A DNA stretch of 50,148 nt, taken from Cladosporium sp. IMV 00045. Its lineage: Eukaryota > Ascomycota > Dothideomycetes > Cladosporiales > Cladosporiaceae. The stretch is taken from assembly GCA_001931905.2 (NCBI GenBank), contig MSJI02000362.1, positions 1-50,148 on the forward strand, read 5' to 3'. Under the pieces are notes generated by a model that ran no database searches, had not been told where the DNA came from, and was given only the letters and a program-made list of their open reading frames with translations. Shown one piece after another: positions 39,665 through 49,811 of the stretch (position 1 is its first letter; every line of letters begins with the position of its first letter). The position numbers and the translations under genes are program-made.

Positions 39665-40300
39665 TCAACGCCCCGTCTTGGTAGGTGTGCCTGGCTCTTC
39701 TCTCTCCTTTCTCCGCCGAGAAGGAGTCGTCGGTTCAACTGGGACTTGTGATTGGGTCGGTGTCAGAGGACTTTTCTCATGCGCGACTGGTGTCGATGAT
39801 ATCGTCAACTGATCCATCGATAACGCTGTGGCTGGGGATTGCGGCAGACCGCCAGCACCGCTCTCCTCCGCTGCTTGTCGAGGAGTTGCCGGTCTTTCAG
39901 TATCAAACTTGCGTGAGCTCTCTGCTCCTTCAGTACCTTGCAGCGATGCCTCACGCTCCTCTTCAACAAGCTCTCTTCTTCTGGTATCCATGTCCGTTCG
40001 GAAGTCTGCGAGCGTGATGTGCATGGCTTCTTGTCCTGGAGTTCCCGGCGGCCACCTCCGAACGATCTCAGCATAAGCTCGATCGGCGGCAGCGAGATGC
40101 TCATGCGCGCTGTTCAGATGATCGAGCTCATACGCGAGGCAGCTGTGGACCTGTACGCGGTACCAGAGGGTCAAATGCGGTTCCAGTGTCAATCCGGTAA
40201 GAAGTTTGAGAGCGGATTGTCGGTCTGTCTCAAAGAGCTCAAGGGCTCTCTCGTATTCGAGGTAAAAGTGCTTTGCGAGGCTGTTCATGTTGACCGACAT
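39665..40300 (-). CDS. Hypothetical protein with helical N-terminus and disordered Pro/Ser-rich tail
   Basis: About 211 residues starting MSVNMNSLAKHFYLEYERAL; the frame extends upstream only from a TTG, so I chose this ATG. The first 110 residues are helical with TPR-like spacing (HFYLEYERALELFETDRQSA, then LWYRVQVHSCLAYELDHLNS, then AHEHLAAADRAYAEIVRRW). The rest is charged and disordered and ends RRRKEREEPGTPTKTGR. No family name recognised; TPR-like is an impression from length and pattern. No signal peptide or membrane segment. It looks like a real, fast-evolving fungal protein. Confidence 0.65.
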   Translation of the reverse strand: MSVNMNSLAKHFYLEYERALELFETDRQSALKLLTGLTLEPHLTLWYRVQVHSCLAYELDHLNSAHEHLAAADRAYAEIVRRWPPGTPGQEAMHITLADFRTDMDTRRRELVEEEREASLQGTEGAESSRKFDTERPATPRQAAEESGAGGLPQSPATALSMDQLTISSTPVAHEKSPLTPTQSQVPVEPTTPSRRRKEREEPGTPTKTGR

Positions 40301-40549
40301 TGTGTGGTGATTTGTCTTGAAAGCGAGCGTGAACAGCAGAAATGAAAGCAAGCATCCAAATACTCACAAGGTTGCACCTCACTGCCTCAGACTCGAGGGC
40401 ATATAAGTTGGCCCGCCGCTCATTTCACGCCCACGATTTAAGCACAGCGGGGCTCGTGGTGGGATGTTGACATTTGTGCTTCGATTGCGCGCTCTCCAAC
40501 GTTCTTCCTCTCTTACCCACGCAAATCAAATCCCCGATTTTTGATTTGC

Positions 40550-41503
40550 ATGCCGCCGAAGAAGAACGGAAGCGGTAAGTACTACCACAAATCCGATAGC
40601 CATTCCATTGACAAGCACAAGCTAACATGTCCTGCAGGCCGCAGCTGGAGGGTACGTCGCGTCCTACAGTACGCTCAAACATGCCACTGACCTTCGCGGG
40701 GTGCCGTCGATGGCTCCTCCAGTGGCCTTAAAGAGGCTACATCGACACAACACAATGCGCAGTCGCCCCAGGCGTCTGCGGAGAACGGTTCCGAGCACCG
40801 GGACCAGAACCCCCTTCTGCATTCGCCTCAGGCGTCTGCGGACATTAGCCAAGAGCATTGTGCTCTTGGCCAGACCACTTCTCTGCATTCGCCCCAGGCG
40901 TCTGCAGCGACAGGCCATGAGCATCTTGGCCAGAATGCGCAGGCGTACGCGCCGTCTGCGGAGTGGTTGGGAAGAGGTCTTGCTTCGGCGGGACAAGGCG
41001 AGGGAATGGAACGGTCCTCCCTCAGCCCAAACACGCAGACTCGAGCTGAGTCTGCGCAGATTCGTGCTTCGGCAGCAGGAGGCCGGGAACAGCAGCCGTC
41101 TGATCCCGCCGATGGTTATTGGAACTTGCCTCGCGAAAGCCAGGCTCGTTCCGCTCCTCGCAGGCCTTTTCAGCTGCCAGCATACCAGGCAGGACCGCCC
41201 GAAGGCCCACTTGCGCCGCCGAGAATCGGTCCAAATGCCAAAGTGTACATGGACCGGAGAGAGGTCATGTTTGGCTTGTCCGGGCGAATGTCGTCCCCAC
41301 AACAGGTCTCGAACTGGGAGATGTTCATGACCCAAGACCTCACCCGCGATGCGGTCACTCCATGGGGACCGCAGCCGAGCCAAGCCCCACGGGAGCAGAC
41401 CGATGACCGTCCGCGTCCTGCGAAGAGGCAGAGGAGAAACCCCGGCTCAAACATTGATGCCGGGAAGATCAAGAGGAAGAGGGACGACAGTGCTCCGAAC
41501 TAG
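40550..41503 (+). CDS. Hypothetical nuclear-type protein with SPQASA repeats
   Basis: Long open frame (40700-41503) with no recognised family. The first exon is probably ATGCCGCCGAAGAAGAACGG (MPPKKNG...) at 40550-40574, ended by GTAAGT. How it reaches the main exon is unclear: a 7-nt exon (40645-40651) then acceptor CTCCAG at 40722, or a single intron ending TTAAAG at 40733, both keep frame. Three copies of SPQASA lie near the start of the main frame, two as LHSPQASA, with shared HxxLGQ text between. A folded-looking part follows (PNAKVYMDRREVMFGLSGRM, then NWEMFMTQDLTRDAVTPWG). The tail has basic clusters PAKRQRR and KIKRKRDD that suggest nuclear import. It ends where a repeat-rich tract begins. 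Confidence 0.55.
40770..40960 (+). repeat. Short coding tandem repeat (CCCCAGGCGTCTGC unit)
   Basis: Three copies of CGCC(C/T)CAGGCGTCTGC are spaced about 60-65 bp apart, with TTGGCCAGA-type text shared between the last two. They encode the SPQASA motifs. A fourth, weaker copy (CGCCGTCTGCGGAG) follows. Confidence 0.6.
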
Positions 41504-41521
41504 AGTATTGTCTGACCAAAC

Positions 41522-41615
41522 CTCTAGACAACCGGGGCATGGGTAAACCCCGAAAGAAACTTGAGCACCCGAGGCAAGGGCAAACCTCGTTAAAAACCCA
41601 CCTCGACGATTGATC
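41522..41615 (+). repeat. Internal duplication of about 48 bp
   Basis: ACCGGGGCATGGGTAAACC followed by CCGAAAGAAAC is echoed by ACCCGAGGCAAGGGCAAACC followed by TCGTTAAAAAC about 47 bases later. The second half belongs to the dispersed repeat core. Confidence 0.5.
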
Positions 41616-41692
41616 CACACCTCTACGCGGTGTCGAGGAGAAACGCACGATTTGTGCGGCCAAGAGGGATCAAGAAACAGATCTTCTATGAA
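41566..41692 (+). repeat. Dispersed repeat core, copy 2 (partner at 25601-25725)
   Basis: Plus-strand text here matches the minus strand at 25601-25725 over about 125 bp, including GATCCACACCTCTACGCGG without gaps. As at the other copy, a degenerate tandem array begins within 100 bp, here on the 3' side. Confidence 0.6.
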
Positions 41693-42949
41693 TCAAGAAC
41701 TCAACTTCACTTCATAACTCTCAAAGCAACGACTTTTCAACCAAGCTGTAAGTGAGGTATCTCAAATGTCGAATCGCAGTCTCGATACTCCAAGCCAAAG
41801 GGTAATACCACAAACATGACGGAGAGACCATGGCAGCCTCCCGTATCTCTCAATGGCATCATACATTTCTTGATCGCCTGAGCCTGATAGTATTAGCACG
41901 ATCACAAGTGAGACACCGTATCAATCCCTCGTATCTCTCAGTGGCACTATACCTTTCTTGATACCCCAAGCCTGACGGTACTAGCACAAAGAGTGCAGAG
42001 ACACTATATCGATCTACTATGCTTCTCGATGGCACAATGGCGTTCTCAATATACTAAGCTTGACAGTACTGGCACCACAGTACAAGAGAGATGACATTAG
42101 AAAAACCCACCTTTCAATGGCACACGATTCTTCTCGATTACCTAAGCATAGTGGTACCAGCACCGATACACTTTAGGGACCGCATCTTCCCATCGCATCA
42201 CCCAATCGTCATATCTTTCTCAATAATATATGCCTCATGATACAAGCACTATTGCCACAGAGATAGCCTTTCGGTCCCACGCGTCTCTCAATGATATACC
42301 AAATACCATATCAATTACTCTGAGCTTCGAGATACCAGCACGACTGCAATGGAAACACCACACCGGCCCGCCACTCCTCTCAACCGTCAAATCACTGCTC
42401 CCAATACTCGGGTAAGCATAACGATGCTTGTACGAAGACAACCTGAATGCGAGAGTAGCCTATTATGCCTCTTAAGGGCATGATACTTTTCATACTCCAC
42501 TAGACCGGCATGTATCAGCAATCCTTGAATAGAGGAGGACGAGCCTCAACGTTTGGTACGTTTGAAAGTCGATCATCACAGATTACATCCGAGGCGAGTC
42601 TCAAATACCAGACCTGAATTGAACGCAAGGTAACATCTCCCCACTCAGTTAACGAATATATGAGATAACCCACATGCACTGCGCTAACCATTCCTCGTAC
42701 TCGAGGAGACATGACGCTAGTTGAGTTCTGTGAATATCATGCCCTTTCCAGATTTTGTAACATATGCAACACAAAAACGACAACCCAGTATATACACCTG
42801 CTCCCGAGAAGTCCCACTGCCATTCGGACTACCAGACCCAGCAGCAATGCCCTCATACGCCATAGAACGCCACGCTAAAACAACGACAGTGAACCATCAC
42901 TGCTATCCATCCTTTCCTTTTGCTTCCAATCCGCACTACCTTACAACAA
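41693..42949. other. Repeat-rich, gene-free tract
   Basis: 1.26 kb between repeat core copy 2 and the stop of the ubiquitin protease gene. Most is the 88-bp array. The remainder (42640-42949) shows no gene. Confidence 0.6.
41760..42630 (+). repeat. Degenerate 88-bp tandem array, about ten units
   Basis: Units open with TCTCAATGGCA-like words at 41760, 41848, 41936, 42024, 42112, about 42199, 42286, 42378, 42470 and about 42545. The first five steps are 88, 88, 88, 88 and 87 bp. Each unit then has TTTCTTGAT or TTCTCGATT, AAGC or GAGC, TGA(T/C)(A/G)GTA-like text and ACTAGCAC or ACCAGCAC. The units are diverged; the later ones are recognisable only by phase. 88 is not a multiple of three and all frames carry stops, so this is non-coding. 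Confidence 0.75.
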
Positions 42950-44872
42950 TCACTCATTTCCATCCTCAACAATCTCATAGAAAAGCAGGTAAACCTCCTT
43001 CTGCATCCCCAGCACATCCGAAGTCTTGCTCTCCTTGACCTTGTCATCGCTGATGCGCCACCACCGATCTTGCGGCTTCCGCTTGCGCGTGATAGTATCC
43101 GCAGCCTTGCTGATGACGCTCTGCTTCCTACCCGGAGGCGGTCCGTCGGCGGTCTGAGCGCGCTCGAGGGGTGGGGTCGGGAGGCCTGGTGTGGGGATCG
43201 CGTCGAAAGGTACGCTGGTGGGCGCGCGGCGCTTGTCCATGGAAATGCGCAGGGAGCTGGAAGAGCTTGAAGGAGTGTCGAGGCGGAGCGGCGATGGCAT
43301 GGTGTTTTGAGAGCTCTTGGCTGCGAGACGGGGACTGGGAGCGGCTGACATGTGCGGGCTAGGGATTGGGCTCGCTTGATGGCTGAAGATGCCCTCGCGA
43401 CCCATGTTATTCGGTGTCGAGTATGGTGCGTTCAGCCATTGGCGACGGAAAGTCTCGTAGTGGCCGCTGTTGTGACCACCTTTGTGAGTGACCACGGAGA
43501 GAAGACGGTAGTTCTTGCGATCTAGGAGACCCCCAAGTGGGAGGCGCTCCGGGAAAGAGACTTTGGCGGTGTTCTTGGAGGAGCTCGAAGTGTGATCCCA
43601 GATAGAGCGGTTAAGATGAATGGCAAGCACGCGCGGGAAAGATGAGATGCGCATGTGGCGGGAGATCCTGCGTTTGGGCGCCAACGAGGTGTCAGGAAGT
43701 TGGACGTTCTCGGGAGGCTTCTCAGGGTCGTCGGTAATTGCTTGCTCTATCTTGGATCGATCTGACTCCAGTTTGCTGCGCTGCTCAGTCGTCAAGCTAG
43801 TCTTCGTAAGCTGTCGGTTGGTATGATCGAGGGCGTGGTCTAAGCGGCATCGGTCGCATCGGTAGTCGTCAATGTGCTCTACCTTGAGCATACCATCGAA
43901 GCAAGCGTTGAGAGTCGTAGACGATGTGCTCGGAACGTTCAGGGTCATTGTTACGAACGAGCTCCCCGCCGGCTTGGGTTTGAAGTGACAATGCGAGCAC
44001 TCGACCTGCGATTCGATCTTTCCTTCGAAGGGAAAAGTATATGCTTCTGACTCGTCGTCGTCGTCAGTCTCGTTGTCGTCGCCGCTATTTTGCTCTGTCT
44101 TGTCGTCTGTCGGCCTGGCATCAGATTCAATCTGACCAGATCCGGTTTCCGATGCAAGCAACTGATCTGCAGCTTCTTTGGCATCTCCGTTTGCAGTAAT
44201 TTCAGAAGCTGAGCTCTTCGCCTTGGTTGTTTCCTCAGACTTGTCCAGATTCACTTGGCTGGTACTGGCGGTAGTGATAGCATGCTTGCGACGAGTTGAT
44301 TCACGCACTCTCCGCCCAGCATGATATTCGTCGTCTAATCGTTCAGTAACAATCTGCAAGAACTCCTGGGCATCCTGTTGATACCGACTGACCCTCGTCT
44401 TGAACGCCTCTTCCACGACTCTAATAAAGCCCTGGGCGGATATAGTCTTCTTGTATATGGGTCTCTCGTTCAGCGCATCCAGCACCTCCTTCAGACCAGC
44501 CGTGATGATTCCTTTTTGCAACCCCAACAACTTCCATTCAGGAACTTGCTTGCTATCCGTTTTCTGCAGCTCTTGCGTAGTCGTTTCAATATCCAGATAC
44601 AATTCGTGTCCGTCCAGCTTTCTTCGGTGCAGTTCGCGGATCAAGTATACCCGCAGCTCGGGAAGACCAGCCAAAGCCTGCAGCACCGAGTTGATAAAAC
44701 AGTCGTTCGCCGGGTTACTCAAACCCACGATACCCTTTTTCCGCGTACTCCGAGAGGGATTTGCGGCCTCATCGTCGAGGAAGTAAGTCGGGCCAAAGAC
44801 GTAGACCAAGGCTGCGGCAGTCAAAGATGCGCCTGCTGCGTAGGCAGCGATGGTGAGTGGTTTCTCCTGCAT
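42950..44872 (-). CDS. Membrane-anchored ubiquitin carboxyl-terminal hydrolase (USP/Ubp16-like)
   Basis: Cysteine protease removing ubiquitin. 640 residues, single exon. The frame extends upstream only from a TTG, so I start at MQEKPLTIAAYAAGASLTAAALVYVFGPTYFL, a single N-terminal membrane segment as in Ubp16 of the mitochondrial outer membrane. The catalytic Cys box reads GIVGLSNPANDCFINSVLQALAG; the usual GNTC is here ANDC, but Cys and both flanking Asn are kept. RYQQDAQEFL is the second USP motif. Paired Cys in VECSHCHF and YRCDRCR form the zinc ribbon. FPRVLAIHLNRSIWD and VVTHKGGHNSGHYETFRR supply the region with the catalytic His, and WWRISDDKVKE the final Asp/Asn region. An acidic insert (DDNETDDDDESEAY) and a Ser/Pro insert before the end are variable. 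Confidence 0.88.
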   Translation of the reverse strand: MQEKPLTIAAYAAGASLTAAALVYVFGPTYFLDDEAANPSRSTRKKGIVGLSNPANDCFINSVLQALAGLPELRVYLIRELHRRKLDGHELYLDIETTTQELQKTDSKQVPEWKLLGLQKGIITAGLKEVLDALNERPIYKKTISAQGFIRVVEEAFKTRVSRYQQDAQEFLQIVTERLDDEYHAGRRVRESTRRKHAITTASTSQVNLDKSEETTKAKSSASEITANGDAKEAADQLLASETGSGQIESDARPTDDKTEQNSGDDNETDDDDESEAYTFPFEGKIESQVECSHCHFKPKPAGSSFVTMTLNVPSTSSTTLNACFDGMLKVEHIDDYRCDRCRLDHALDHTNRQLTKTSLTTEQRSKLESDRSKIEQAITDDPEKPPENVQLPDTSLAPKRRISRHMRISSFPRVLAIHLNRSIWDHTSSSSKNTAKVSFPERLPLGGLLDRKNYRLLSVVTHKGGHNSGHYETFRRQWLNAPYSTPNNMGREGIFSHQASPIPSPHMSAAPSPRLAAKSSQNTMPSPLRLDTPSSSSSSLRISMDKRRAPTSVPFDAIPTPGLPTPPLERAQTADGPPPGRKQSVISKAADTITRKRKPQDRWWRISDDKVKESKTSDVLGMQKEVYLLFYEIVEDGNE

Positions 44873-45354
44873 CCTTGGTGTTTCCAATCGCGTGTGTTAT
44901 GCGCAACTTGGTTTTTCCAGCAGCTGTAGACACCGTTTCACTGCCTGTTAGAGTGTCGGTTGTCGGGATCCTCTTCCTTCGTCTTTAGGGCTATTGTGTG
45001 CTCGGCTTAAAGATGTCGGTAGATCTCCACGATTTCCTAGCCGCGTTGTCGAGTTGCGTTTGTGAAGGCGATGTAGCCATGTCTGCGCTCGTCGGTGAGC
45101 ATAAGGATGGTCAAGAAAGGAGGGCGAAATTAGGCAGAGGTAATTATTTGACCATGGTCAGCGGTTCCCTGCGTGGAGAGCGAATGCGGCGGAGACTAAT
45201 GTGAAGACTTAACACCGAGGCACGCGCGTTCCGAGATTCTCGAAGAAATCACGCCAAACCTTCCCCAACTTTTGCAGCGCGGAAGTTGTGAGATGTGAGC
45301 CCGATCGACCACGCGGGAGTCTGGCCGGAGACACATTGTTGATCACACAAAACG
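44873..45354. promoter_or_regulatory. Bidirectional upstream region, ubiquitin protease and bL9m
   Basis: 482 bp between divergent starts. A 68-residue plus frame (44998-45204) lacks a domain. No distinctive element seen. Confidence 0.35.
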
Positions 45355-46290
45355 ATGGCGGCACCTTTACGACCTACCCTCCTGCCGCAGTGCTCTGCCT
45401 GCGTGCGCAGCTATGCATTCGGAGGATTCAAAGAGGCTGGCATTGGAGCTGCGGGCTTGGGACAACAGGTTAGGGGAAAGAAGAAGCTGGCAAAGAACAC
45501 TTCATCGGCAGTGCCTGTCCGGCTACTCAAGGATATGAAGACTTTTGGAAAGAAGGGTGAGACTCGCTGCTCGTAATTTGCGGAAGATCAATGGTTGACA
45601 TAGCATGATCCAGGCGCTCTCGTTCCCATACCCTTAGGTCGCATGCGCAACGAATGGTTCCCTCGCGGTATCGCAGAATACGTCACCCAACCAGAGCTGC
45701 GCACCCTCCGCATGAGCAACACGACTATCGAGCGCGATGTGGAATTCGGCATGACAGATATGGCCGCCCAAGTGGAGGCTCTCAGCAAAGCAGACAAGGA
45801 CGCCCAATTTAGGGATATGATGACTCCGCGCACGGCACCGGTTGAGAAGGTGTCACCGGCACGCAGCATGGAACTCCTCGACATCTTCGTGCCTAAGATC
45901 CTGGACTTCTACCGACAACCTCTCCCAGAAGAGCCCAAGCAGGAGGAACCCGAACCCAAGCGCGAGCAGGCCATTGGCAGAGGAGCGGCAGCTGAGATGT
46001 TTGCTGCAAGACAGAGAAAGGAGAAGCCCAAGACGCCCCAGCTTCAAGGCATCTACGGCAGTGTCAGCACGCAGGACATCCTGGCGGCTGTGCGCGCCTC
46101 GATGGAGAACAATGAAGAGTCCGCCAGAGTGGTGATTGCCGAGACAGACATCCAGTTTATCAATGCTGGCGAGGATGTTGGGATGATGGGCAGGGTGAAG
46201 AACGTTGGCAGCTATGTCTTCGAGGTTACAGTACAGGGCGTCGAGGCTCCTCTGAGGAGGACCATCAGGGTGCACGCGCAGGAATTGTAA
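45355..46290 (+). CDS. MRPL50: Mitochondrial large-subunit ribosomal protein bL9m
   Basis: Protein of the mitochondrial 54S subunit. Two exons: 45355-45556 and 45614-46290; 292 residues. A basic leader without acids (MAAPLRPTLLPQCSACVRSY) fits a mitochondrial presequence. The bL9 N-domain is spanned by the splice join: VRLLKDMKTFGKKGALVPIPLGRMRNEWFPRGIAEYVT, matching the bacterial L9 pattern of LLxDVxxLGKKGxxVxVxxGxxRNxLxPxGxA. After a charged linker (EEPKQEEPEPKREQ) comes a fungal C-terminal domain ending APLRRTIRVHAQEL. The yeast equivalent is Mrpl50. Length is longer than bacterial L9 because of the mitochondrial extension. Confidence 0.88.
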
Positions 46291-47465
46291 ATTATGTCAG
46301 CTTTCATTAAGCATATCAAAACATGTACAGTATCAACACGAGCTTTGGCAATTTCCCACGAGGCACGGATATTCACACAATCATTATTTGGCTGACCACC
46401 TCCGAATACACCATTACCGTTGGGTTTGCAGATTTCTGGGTGACGTCGCTCTTGGAGCACCCTTGAGTACAATAACGCAAGCATTCGAGGCAATGGTCGA
46501 CTGAATGAATTCGTTGCGTCCTGGCGAGCGAGGAATCGAAGCTCTGGTGGACCCCTGTATACCTGGGCATCGTAACATCAGGTGATCAGTCTTGCAACTC
46601 GAGTACTTCAACCAACTTCACGTCTTCCTTCACGGAGTTTAGCGAAGATATTGGTGGAGGCGATAAGTGATACTTAATCAATGTTACACCCTCGATCATC
46701 AGGTCGTTTGTTACTGCAATGAAGATCATTGTCGGTAGGAGAGTCACAAAGAACTCTGGTTGCTTGGGAAAACAGGGCTGTATGTTCATACGAAGTACCT
46801 TGCAAGTGCAAGACCATCGTTTTTGCTGAACGATAAGGCGGGGAGCTCTTCCAACGGAACAATACATGTATGTGAGGCAGCATGCAGTGGAGATTTGCTT
46901 GAATGGATGTTAGGGCCTGGTAAGGATGTGCTATATTTAGATTTGGGGGCAAACTGATTCGAGAAACCGAGGCGAAACGACCGAGCCTCTGATGATGGAG
47001 AGCGTTATCGTGAAGAAATGCAGCAATGAATGTGCGAACAATTGATACTGGAAAAAAGTCACCAAATAATTCCTCTTCGAAGATAACTCCAACATTCGTT
47101 CGGTCACAAATGCATGATTCGGTCTCGAACTTGGATTGATTAAAAGATTCACGCAATTGGTCTGGCGCAAATCCTCTCGCGGTTAAAAGTACGAGCTGAA
47201 CCACCAGCCCCCAAGGATGGCCTGCAACCTTCGCCTGGCGCATAGCGCATAGTTACGGGCGCTTCCACCCTCTACCACTCACCACTCTCTTCCTTTTCCA
47301 CTTCACATTCGCTCTTACACCACGCTCGTTGCGCTGTAGAATGCACCATATCGACTAGATCGCTTCTCGCCTATTCACGCCGCCAGCTTTTCCGCATACG
47401 ATAGACCACCGACCAGATCTCGGATTCTCTACCTGGCGCATATTCACCCTTCAACGCGGCCCTCG
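46291..47465. other. Gene-poor stretch upstream of the aspartyl-protease-like gene
   Basis: 1.17 kb. A 189-residue minus frame (46674-47243) has no recognisable domain and I do not call it. The last 200 bp before 47466 is C/T-rich (CCACTTCACATTCGCTC, CTCTTCCTTTTCC) and probably contains the promoter and leader of the downstream gene. Confidence 0.4.
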
Positions 47466-49314
47466 ATGGGTGTCCGCGGTCTTTTGGTTTTCGCGCAATG
47501 CGCTGCTGCACTCTCGCTGCCGGACTGGAGGGCAAAGAGCTTGGGAAGACGGCTTTTGCGCCGAGAGGACGGGAATGAGAACGTGACCATCCCGGCTGCG
47601 ATAAGTATTGGGCCAAGCGAGTACTGGGATGGTATTGGTAAGAACTTCGCAGAGTAAATGTGTGCAAGATTACGGTGCTGAGACTACAACAGATGGCCCT
47701 TGGTCTTCATTCCCGTTGCAGCTCGGCGGCGGCACAGTTCAGAAACAAAATGTCCGCGTGATGCCGTCGACCGCGGCGTATAATACTTGGGTAATCAACG
47801 ATCAAGGATGCCCACTCTATTACGTGGAAGATTGTGCAAACAATCGCGGCTTCATCTACAACCAAAACGACAGCGTTACATACGTCCCGGAATCCAAGTA
47901 TGACATGGAAATTGAGTCCAACCTGGGCTTGGAAACCAGTGGCTATGGAGGGTATGAAGACATTACGCTCGGATGGCAGGGCTCTGGTGGCCCCGAGATC
48001 GAACATATGCCACTCTTCGACATTGCCGACTCAAATTACTGGATAGGCGTCTTTGGACTCAACCCACTGCCCACCAATTTCACCCACTTGAACGCCCCTC
48101 AGCCCTCGTTTATGCAGACACTCTACGACACAGACAAGATTCCCAGCCGTTCATATGGATATACAGCGGGTAACCAGTACCGCTTCAACAAAGTCTTTGG
48201 CTCTTTGACTCTGGGCGGCTACGATGAGAACAGACTTGAGCCGACCAACACATCATTCAGTTTCTATCCGGACATCTCTCGCGACCTCCTGGTTAACCTC
48301 AAATCAATTACAACCGATAAATCATCTCCTTCAAATCTTCTCCCCGACGGTCAAATTAGCATCTACCTTGACAGCACCACGCCCCAAATCTGGTTGCCAG
48401 AGTCTGCCTGCGAGGCATTCGAAAACGCCTTCAATTTGACATACGACAACCTTACCTCTCGCTACCTTGTCAACGACACCTTGCACGAAACTCTGACCGA
48501 ACTTGACCCTGAAGTCACCTTCACCCTCGTTAACTCCGCCGGTGACGAAGTCGACATCACCCTGCCTTACGGCGCCTTCGACCTCACCGCGCATTACCCC
48601 ATCGTCACCAACAACACCGTAGAACATTACTTTCCTCTCCAACGCGCCGCAAACGACACTCAATACACCCTAGGCCGCGCTTTCTTCCAAGAAGCCTACC
48701 TGATCGCCGACTACGACCGCGGCAATTTCACCGTCGCGCCCTGCGCCTGGGACGAAACAGCCGTGCACACCACCTCAATCCACTCCATCCTCTCACCCAA
48801 CAACACGGCCGCTGTGGAGAACGCGCAGCGCGACTCTTCCGGCTCCCCCATCTCCTCGGGCGCCATCGCCGGCCTGGTAATCGGCATCGTCGCGGCCATC
48901 GCGCTCCTCGGCCTCGCGCTCTGGCTCATTCACCGCCGCAAGCAAAAGCGCAAAGCGACCTCCGCAGCCGCGCACCTGGCGTCAACGGACAACGAAACCA
49001 AGTCCGTCGACGGCGGCGAAGGCGAAGGCAAGCCCTTCATCTCACAGCCGCTGGGAGGCGAGCTGGCCAGCGATGCGGAGATCCACGAACTCACGGCTCA
49101 GCATAAACTTGCGCCTGCGGAGATGGATTCGCCCTACAAGATGGATCCGAACAAGGTCGGGTATTCTGAGATGGAGGGGGGTGGGTACTTCGGGCCTGGC
49201 AAGGGCGGGGCGCATGAGATGCATGGCTCTACGCCCGTTTATGAGATGGAGGGTAGTGAGGTGCAAGAGTTGGGGCCTGGTCGGAGGAGTGTTGAGACGG
49301 ATGTTAAGAGGTAA
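47466..49314 (+). CDS. Membrane-anchored aspartyl-protease (A1) homologue, probably catalytically inactive
   Basis: A 597-residue surface protein. Two exons: 47466-47637 and 47693-49314; the join reads YWDGIDGPWSSFPLQLGGG. A signal peptide (GLLVFAQCAAALSLP) starts the chain. The pepsin-like fold is recognisable (WSSFPLQLGGGTVQKQNVRVMPST, YWIGVFGLNPLP, YGYTAGNQY, GSLTLGGYDENRL, YTLGRAFFQEAYLIADYDRGNFTVA). Both catalytic triads are altered: the first has PST instead of DTG, the second DST in SIYLDSTTPQIWLP. An active peptidase is therefore unlikely. Many N-glycosylation sites occur. One membrane helix (AIAGLVIGIVAAIALLGLAL) follows, then RRKQKRK and a 110-residue cytosolic tail with repeated Met-Glu motifs (YSEMEGG, HEMHG, YEMEGS). 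The layout is receptor- or sensor-like. Confidence 0.85.
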
Positions 49315-49811
49315 GGGTGTTGGTGTCTCTTCTGGCTTTCTTGTGTGGCGCTTCGGGTGTTTTCTTATGTGGACGGGCAGGGAATCATGGCGCTGTATCA
49401 CATGTGAAGATTTGTCTTTTAGATTAAAATACTGCTTATCAGGATGATCTACGGGTTGTTCATGAATTACATACGTTATGCGTATTGATCATATAATAGT
49501 TGTCCAGTCTGGGAGACTGGCATTTCTTACCAGTGTGCAATGCGAAACAGCGTATAAAATCGCAAGGCTCGGCGATGCCCTCTCTTATCCAAAGACATGC
49601 AGTTGATTTGGAAATCATCGTGATACTTCAGATGCAGCATACAGCGATTCATCACGTGACTTTCACAAATCCACACCTGCAGCAACCAACACACATTTTG
49701 ACCCAGAAGTTCTAGCCAGCAAAGGTTTTTTCATTTATCCCTGCTACCTAAGAAAAAAAAATCCGTCCCATCTTAATGATTCGAGAGGGAAGGGCGAACC
49801 AAGCGATACGC
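49315..49811. other. Convergent intergenic stretch
   Basis: About 500 bp between two converging genes. An A run (about nine A) lies near 49752-49761. No coding region is supported. Confidence 0.4.

Noticed and set aside
41760..42630. CRISPR-like array
   Set aside because: Regular period, but the repeats are long, diverged and without unique spacers, and the genome is eukaryotic.
46674..47243. A 189-residue minus-strand frame
   Set aside because: No domain, mixed composition and no splice partners; it lies in the upstream region of the aspartyl-protease-like gene. Kept only as intergenic.
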